From: Lachnospiraceae bacterium OF09-6
GTDB lineage: Bacteria > Bacillota > Clostridia > Lachnospirales > Lachnospiraceae
Assembly (NCBI GenBank): GCA_003435055.1
Contig: QUMM01000020.1
Coordinates: forward strand, 1-58,284
DNA: 58,284 bases
Direction of reading: 5' to 3'
Each line of letters starts with the position of its first letter. Position 1 is the first letter of the stretch. A model generated the notes under the pieces. That model was not told the DNA's origin. It was given only the letters and a program-made list of their open reading frames with translations, and searched no databases. Position numbers and translations under genes: made by a program. Positions 53,693-58,284 of the stretch are shown in pieces.

Positions 53693-53814
53693 CCAGAGCA
53701 GAGCTTTTTCTGTTAGAGTTTTGCCCTTTTTTTAAAGCATTTTATTCTGTCCGGTCTGTCCATGGCAGAATATTTTCTTGATTAACATAAGTTTTTTAGA
53801 TCTGAGGGGTAATT

Positions 53815-56022
53815 ATGAGTACAACTATCACAACCAATGTTATTAAACGAAATGGAGAAGAGGTTCACTTCGATCTGGATAAAATCGTGAACGCTATTAA
53901 AGCAGCGAATAACGAAGTAGACCGCCTGCATCAGCTGAATGATTATCAGATTATGGCCATTGCTGATACCATTTCACAGCAGATTCATCGGATGACCCAT
54001 GCAGTGAACGTGGAAGATATCCAGGATATGGTAGAGACCGGTATCATGGAGATGCGTGGGTATGAGGTAGCACAGAAGTATGTCCGCTACCGCTACAAGA
54101 GAGAGCTTTCCCGGAAAAGTAATACCACTGACAATGGTATTCTGGCACTGATTGACCACATGAATGAAGAAGTTAAGCAGGAAAATTCCAATAAGAACCC
54201 GGTGATCAACTCTACCCAGAGAGATTATATGGCTGGTGAAGTCAGCAAGGATCTGACCCGCCGTGTTCTGCTTCCGGAAGATATTGTGAAGGCACACGAA
54301 GAAGGTATTATTCATTTTCATGATTCTGATTATTTTGCTCAGAAAGAGCATAACTGCGATCTGCTGAATCTGGAAGATATGCTTCAGAATGGTACTGTCA
54401 TCAGTGAAACTATGATTGAGAAGCCACACAGCTTCTTTACTGCCTGTAACGTTACCACACAAATTGTTGCACAGGTAGCCAGCAACCAGTATGGCGGACA
54501 GTCTTTCACCCTGTCTCATCTGGCACCTTTTGTCGATATCAGCCGTCAGAAGTTGCGTAAAGCGGTTATCGCAGAGCGTACCGAATGCGGTGAAGCTCTG
54601 GATGAGGCGATTATCAACAAGATTACCGAACGCCGTCTTCGTGAAGAAGTCAAGAGCGGTATCCAGACGATCCAGTATCAGCTGATCACTCTGATGACCT
54701 GTAACGGTCAGGCTCCTTTCGTTACGATCTTCATGTATCTGGATGAGGTTCCGGAAGGTCAGACCAGAGATGATCTGGCTATGATCATTGAAGAAGTACT
54801 GATCCAGCGTATGCAGGGTGTGAAAAATGAGAAGGGTGTATGGATTACTCCTGCATTCCCAAAGCTGATCTACACACTGGATGAGGACAATATTACCGAA
54901 GATTCCAAGTACTGGTATCTGACAGAGCTGGCTGCAAAATGTACTGCCAAGCGTATGGTTCCGGATTATATTTCTGCCAAGATCATGCGCGAGCTGAAGA
55001 ACGGCAATGTCTATACCTGTATGGGATGCCGCTCTTTCCTGACAGTGGAAGATTCTCAGCGCAATCCGGATGGCAGCCACAAGTTCTACGGCCGTTTCAA
55101 TCAGGGCGTAGTTACCCTGAATCTGGTAGATGTAGCATGTTCATCCGATGGTAATATGGATAAATTCTGGAAGATTCTGGAAGAACGTCTGGAGCTCTGC
55201 CACCGTGCCCTGCGCTGCCGTCATGAGCGTCTGCTTGGCACCGTATCCGATGTGGCACCTATCCTGTGGCAGCATGGTGCATTGGCCCGCCTGAAAAAGG
55301 GTGAGACCATCGACAAATTATTATACAATGGTTATTCCACCATCTCTCTTGGCTATGCCGGCCTTCATGAGATGTGTGTATGTATGACTGGCCACTCTCA
55401 CACTGCACCGGAAGGACATGACTTTGCCCTTGCTGTCATGCAGAAGCTGAATGACAAGTGTAAGGAATGGAAAGAGGCCGAGAACATCAGCTATTCTGTT
55501 TACGGTACTCCACTGGAATCTACTACTTACAAGTTCGCCAAGTGCCTGCAGAAGCGTTTTGGCATTATCCCAGGCGTTACCGATAAGAACTATATCACCA
55601 ACAGCTATCATGTACATGTCGCAGAAAAAATCGATGCCTTTAACAAACTGAAGTTCGAGTCGGAATTCCAGAAGCTTTCTCCTGGCGGAGCCATCAGTTA
55701 TGTGGAAGTACCGAATTTGCAGACCAACATTCCAGCTGTTCTGTCTGTGATGAAGTTTATCTATGAGAACATCATGTATGCTGAGCTGAATACCAAGAGT
55801 GACTACTGCGAGAACTGTGGCTACGATGGTGAGATCAAGATCGTGACCGATGATTCCGGCAAACTGGTCTGGGAATGCCCGAACTGCGGCAACCGTGATC
55901 AGGATAAGCTTTTTGTTGCACGAAGAACCTGCGGATATATCGGTACTCAGTTCTGGAATCAGGGACGTACACAGGAGATCAAAGACCGAGTGCTTCATAT
56001 GTCCTGTGGAACGTGTAAGTAA
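53815..56022 (+). CDS. nrdD: anaerobic ribonucleoside-triphosphate reductase
   Basis: Class III glycyl-radical reductase making dNTPs without oxygen. 735 residues. ATP-cone at residues 5-100 (VIKRNGEEVHFDLDKIVNAIKAAN), the catalytic barrel with FFTACNVTTQIVAQVASNQYGGQSF, a Cys in CMGCRSFL, and PEGHDFALAVMQKL. C-terminal zinc ribbon CENCGYDGEIKIVTDD...CPNCGNRD. The radical Gly lies in RRTCGYIGTQFWNQGR. A 140-base gap with a terminator separates it from its activase nrdG. Confidence 0.97.
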   Translation: MSTTITTNVIKRNGEEVHFDLDKIVNAIKAANNEVDRLHQLNDYQIMAIADTISQQIHRMTHAVNVEDIQDMVETGIMEMRGYEVAQKYVRYRYKRELSRKSNTTDNGILALIDHMNEEVKQENSNKNPVINSTQRDYMAGEVSKDLTRRVLLPEDIVKAHEEGIIHFHDSDYFAQKEHNCDLLNLEDMLQNGTVISETMIEKPHSFFTACNVTTQIVAQVASNQYGGQSFTLSHLAPFVDISRQKLRKAVIAERTECGEALDEAIINKITERRLREEVKSGIQTIQYQLITLMTCNGQAPFVTIFMYLDEVPEGQTRDDLAMIIEEVLIQRMQGVKNEKGVWITPAFPKLIYTLDEDNITEDSKYWYLTELAAKCTAKRMVPDYISAKIMRELKNGNVYTCMGCRSFLTVEDSQRNPDGSHKFYGRFNQGVVTLNLVDVACSSDGNMDKFWKILEERLELCHRALRCRHERLLGTVSDVAPILWQHGALARLKKGETIDKLLYNGYSTISLGYAGLHEMCVCMTGHSHTAPEGHDFALAVMQKLNDKCKEWKEAENISYSVYGTPLESTTYKFAKCLQKRFGIIPGVTDKNYITNSYHVHVAEKIDAFNKLKFESEFQKLSPGGAISYVEVPNLQTNIPAVLSVMKFIYENIMYAELNTKSDYCENCGYDGEIKIVTDDSGKLVWECPNCGNRDQDKLFVARRTCGYIGTQFWNQGRTQEIKDRVLHMSCGTCK

Positions 56023-56044
56023 GTTCCCGAAAAACGAAAAAAAA

Positions 56045-56153
56045 CTAAGAACTCCCGAAAAAATTTTTTCGGAAATGATGATTTTTGAACAAAATAACAA
56101 GGAACTCTTGAAAATCAAAAATTCCGAAAAAGCGCATTTTTGAACAATATAAT
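56045..56153 (+). repeat. degenerate tandem duplication between nrdD and nrdG
   Basis: Two copies of a roughly 54-base unit. Both begin GAACTC (56049 and 56102), contain TTCCGAAAAA/TTTTTTCGG-type palindromes, and end ATTTTTGAACAA-ATAA (56081 and 56136). The first holds the perfect palindrome CCGAAAAAATTTTTTCGG (56055-56072). Very AT-rich, no coding potential. Confidence 0.6.
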
Positions 56154-56197
56154 TATAATTTGAAAACTGACATTTCAATTACATTTATGAAGTGAAA

Positions 56198-56226
56198 AGG
56201 ATTCGATCACATCGAGTCCTTTTTTA
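56198..56226 (+). terminator. nrdD-nrdG intergenic terminator
   Basis: AAAGGATTCGAT pairs with ATCGAGTCCTTT (one G-T), then TTTTTT. It lies 35 bases before the nrdG start and would make nrdG expression lower than nrdD or dependent on read-through. Confidence 0.8.
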
Positions 56227-56261
56227 CTACATCTGGCACCTACTTATAAGGAGGTATTTTT

Positions 56262-56789
56262 ATGTACGTTGGTGAGATCATGAAAGCAGACTGTGCAAAC
56301 GGGACTGGTACCAGAGTGTCTGTCTTTGTATCCGGCTGCCTGAATCACTGCAAGGGATGCTTCCAGCCACAGACTTGGGATTTCCATTATGGGATACCAT
56401 TCACACCTGAACTGGAAGATATGGTACTAAAAGAACTTTCCGAATCCTATTATGAAGGGCTGACCATTCTGGGCGGCGAACCTTTTGAGCTCCAGAATCA
56501 ACCAGACGTTCTGGCTTTGATTCTCCGGGTCAAGAAAGAACTTCCAGAAAAAAATATCTGGATGTACACCGGATATACCTATCATCAGGATCTGGTGCCG
56601 GGCGGCTGCCGTTATATTCCAGATGTGACAGATACGATTCTGGATCACATTGATGTTCTGGTAGACGGCCGGTTTGTAGAGGAGAAAAAGAATCTTTCTT
56701 TATATTTCCGCGGTTCCGAAAACCAGCGGATCATTGATATGAAAAAGACACGCTCTGGGAATGACATTGTCCTTGTACCATTTCCCTAA
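56262..56789 (+). CDS. nrdG: anaerobic ribonucleotide reductase activating protein
   Basis: Radical-SAM activase that places the glycyl radical on NrdD. 175 residues. Fe-S motif CLNHCKGCF (Cys-x3-Cys-x2-Cys, about residues 27-34), SAM-binding TILGGEPFE, WMYTGYTY and DVLVDGRFVEEKK. AAGGAGG ribosome site seven bases before ATG. Confidence 0.96.
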   Translation: MYVGEIMKADCANGTGTRVSVFVSGCLNHCKGCFQPQTWDFHYGIPFTPELEDMVLKELSESYYEGLTILGGEPFELQNQPDVLALILRVKKELPEKNIWMYTGYTYHQDLVPGGCRYIPDVTDTILDHIDVLVDGRFVEEKKNLSLYFRGSENQRIIDMKKTRSGNDIVLVPFP

Positions 56790-56796
56790 ATTTTTA

Positions 56797-56829
56797 CAGG
56801 ATCTGAAAACGATCAGATCCTGCTTTTTA
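56797..56829 (+). terminator. nrdG terminator
   Basis: CAGGATCTGA (56797-56806) pairs with TCAGATCCTG (56813-56822), then CTTTTT. Confidence 0.88.
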
Positions 56830-57144
56830 TTAAATATTAAAAATACGTCGCCATCTTCTGCCATTGCACTGCGGGTACGGATTATGCCCTCTTTTCTGTT
56901 TCATTAACCTCTTTTTTACGCTCAACGGGTACTTTCGTCCACACAATTTACAAAGCCACCATACCTCCTGATTATCTGTATCAAGAATTTGATCTGGATC
57001 CACTTCTATAAATATATTCTCCACCCAACACCACTCTTCCATAAGATCTGGATGCTTCACTTTGAATGAGTTGTAACCAGGCAGTATTTTTCTATCACTA
57101 CAATACGGACACGCATCATCTCCTGTTTTGCGCTTTTTTATAAA
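56830..57144 (-). pseudogene. truncated zinc-ribbon (DUF4379-like) protein
   Basis: An open frame without a start begins after a stop at 57145-57147. It encodes DDACPYCSDRKILPGYNSFKVKHPDLMEEW, the linker typical of tandem DUF4379 probable zinc-ribbon repeats, and one further repeat (VWWLCKLCGRKYPLSVKKRL... with a last PQCNGRRW). Only a GTG at 57060 could start translation, leaving a 76-residue fragment. In the family these repeats are strung in long proteins near restriction or mobile genes. This looks like the 3' remnant of such a gene. Confidence 0.65.
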
Positions 57145-57255
57145 TCAGACTTCATGATCATTATACCATAAATTCTGGTTTCTTCCATATTTACACGACC
57201 GTATGTTCGGATTCTACTATATGTACAAAAGATGTTCGTCAGGAGAACCTCGATT

Positions 57256-57854
57256 ATGGATATATCCAAAGATGAATTTAAGAAAATCATTGGGGACACT
57301 TTGAGAAAAGCCCGAAAAAAGAAAAATATCTCTCAAAAAGACGCTGCTGAAAAAATTGGTGTCAGCCGTTCTGTACTGACCCGGTATGAAAATGGAACCA
57401 TTGATATCCTGGCAGTTCTATTCCAGAATTGATTTATTATTATCAATCAAGAATGGCCGCTTTCGATACAGGTATTCAAAAATATGCTGAAAGTCCTAAT
57501 GAACTAAAACAGGCACTGCACAAATACGCTGCCCCACTTCCTAAACAGGGCGTAACTAAAATTGACAAAGCAGCTAAACCACAGCTCACAGAGGAAGAAC
57601 AATCTGCAGTTGATAACTTGATGCCTTTTATGCTGTATGTATTTGACACAATTGCAGAATCCGATATGAATGAATCTCAAAAAGAACTTCTCATTTACGC
57701 AATTGCATCTAACTATGTTGCCATACAGGAAGGCTGTCAAACCCAGCCCACTCTGAATCACTATATTCAAAAAATGCTGTACTACAAAATGCTACGTGAT
57801 GTCTGTGAAGGAAAAGAAGTTCCGCATGTCGAATGCAAAGAATTCAAACATTAA
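57256..57854 (+). pseudogene. Xre-family transcriptional regulator, frameshifted as read
   Basis: N-terminal helix-turn-helix (IGDTLRKARKKKNISQKDAAEKIGVSRSVLTRYENGTID) from ATG 57256. The frame ends at 57432 but continues in another frame as SSIPELIYYYQSRMAAFDTGIQ and then a helical domain of about 140 residues to 57854. One C added near 57408 (ATCCCTGGC) gives the common Xre junction GTIDIPGSSIPEL. The C-terminal part has no family I recognise. Total about 199 residues after repair. Lies in an AT-rich accessory tail. Confidence 0.78.
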
Positions 57855-57893
57855 CAGCTGCTCAAAATTCAGAGAGCAGGCTGTATTTTTTTT
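57854..57893 (+). terminator. terminator of the xre gene
   Basis: ACAGC-TGCTC pairs with GAGCA(G)GCTGT around an AAAATTCAGA loop, followed by a run of eight T. Confidence 0.8.
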
Positions 57894-57992
57894 ATAACTT
57901 GAGATGAGCATTTATAGTTTTTTATATAAATGCTTGGAACCTCATCAGCAAGCCACACTTTTTCATTTCCAAAATAAAATGAAAGTTACAAT

Positions 57993-58284
57993 TTATTTTA
58001 GCTTTTTCATTCTTTCTAACAATTTTGCCCTATACGGTATGATTTCAGCAATTTCTAACGGTGATTTTCCCCAAGCATTTTTGTGATCAATAACAACATT
58101 ATTATTTGCAAACCAAATTTCATATAATGGTTCTAACTCCTCATCTGTATATTTCAAATTAATTATATACTGTAACGGAACCAGTCCTTTTTTTATCTAT
58201 TTGATTAATATTGGCTCCACTATCAATTAATCTTCTGCATAGTTCTATAGTCTGTTTAAGATTATGATTTGTTCTTGATAATAG
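57993..58284 (-). pseudogene. ankyrin-repeat protein, 5' end outside window, frameshift in an A7 run
   Basis: Reading from the window edge on the minus strand, one frame gives LCRRLIDSGANINQIDKK. After a run of seven A near 58193, the next frame gives GLVPLQYIINLKYTDEELEPLYEIWFANNNVVIDHKNAWGKSPLEIAEI to a stop at 57993. Six A would join them into an ankyrin repeat (LIDSGANINQIDKKGLVPLQ) followed by a degenerate second one. Such small ankyrin proteins are often immunity or binding partners in accessory regions. Partial, so the full architecture is unknown. Confidence 0.65.

Noticed and set aside
53974..55080. 368-residue antisense ORF within nrdD
   Set aside because: A shadow of the highly biased nrdD codons; no ribosome site and no recognisable domain. 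The sense gene is certain.
57904..58086. 60-residue plus-strand ORF at the window end
   Set aside because: It is antisense to the ankyrin-repeat frame, which has recognisable repeat residues; no ribosome site.
1..58284. CRISPR arrays, tRNA and rRNA genes
   Set aside because: No regularly spaced direct repeats, no cloverleaf with a GGTTCGAATCC-type T arm, and no rRNA-like blocks were seen on either strand.

Overview
The window looks like chromosome from a gut-type Lachnospiraceae bacterium (Firmicutes, Blautia/Dorea-like). This is inferred from moderate GC, strong AGGAGG ribosome sites, a FabK/FabH type II fatty-acid operon, an Amt-GlnB fusion, type III glutamine synthetase, an oxygen-scavenging flavodiiron protein, anaerobic ribonucleotide reductase and spore-type hydrolases (CwlD, GH18). 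Species is not determinable from the sequence alone.

Layout. 1-0.2 kb: a palindromic block resembling the right end of an IS200/IS605 element. 0.26-3.9 kb: rbsBAC-like sugar ABC operon (minus). 4-9.6 kb: proS, a DUF402 gene, then tsaC-ywlE-rpiB-dCMP deaminase and cwlD. 9.6-13.2 kb: GH18 wall hydrolase, a candidate small RNA with its own promoter, mecA and a DUF1858 gene. 13.3-24.9 kb: one long minus-strand operon fabH-acpP-fabK-fabD-fabG-fabF-accB-fabZ-accC-accDA-NMO-marR-patatin, with FabT-like operators before fabH. 25.1-29.6 kb: nitrogen assimilation (amt-glnB fusion, glnN). 29.7-36.3 kb: NlpC/P60 hydrolase with WalR-type boxes, VWA protein, a broken C39-like gene, ftsH. 36.4-39.6 kb: ABC exporter pair. 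39.7-43.1 kb: DUF1846 gene and pyrG. 43.1-46.4 kb: EamA transporter, secreted protein, map. 46.5-49.6 kb: csoR-copA copper operon. 49.6-53.5 kb: thrH, queT with a structured leader, flavodiiron protein, CmpB-like membrane protein. 53.6-56.8 kb: nrdD-nrdG with NrdR boxes. 56.8-58.3 kb: AT-rich accessory tail with a truncated zinc-ribbon gene, an Xre regulator and an ankyrin-repeat gene cut by the window edge.

Two points stand out. First, glnN and pyrG, more than 11 kb apart and on opposite strands, have nearly identical structured leaders ending at their ribosome sites; this is the best candidate for an undescribed regulatory element. Second, many housekeeping genes (fabD, pyrG, amt, queT, fprA, an xre gene, and others) carry single-base frameshifts, almost all explained by loss of one C from a CC or CCC run. 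This points to systematic sequencing or assembly error rather than gene decay, so those genes should be read as probably intact in the organism.
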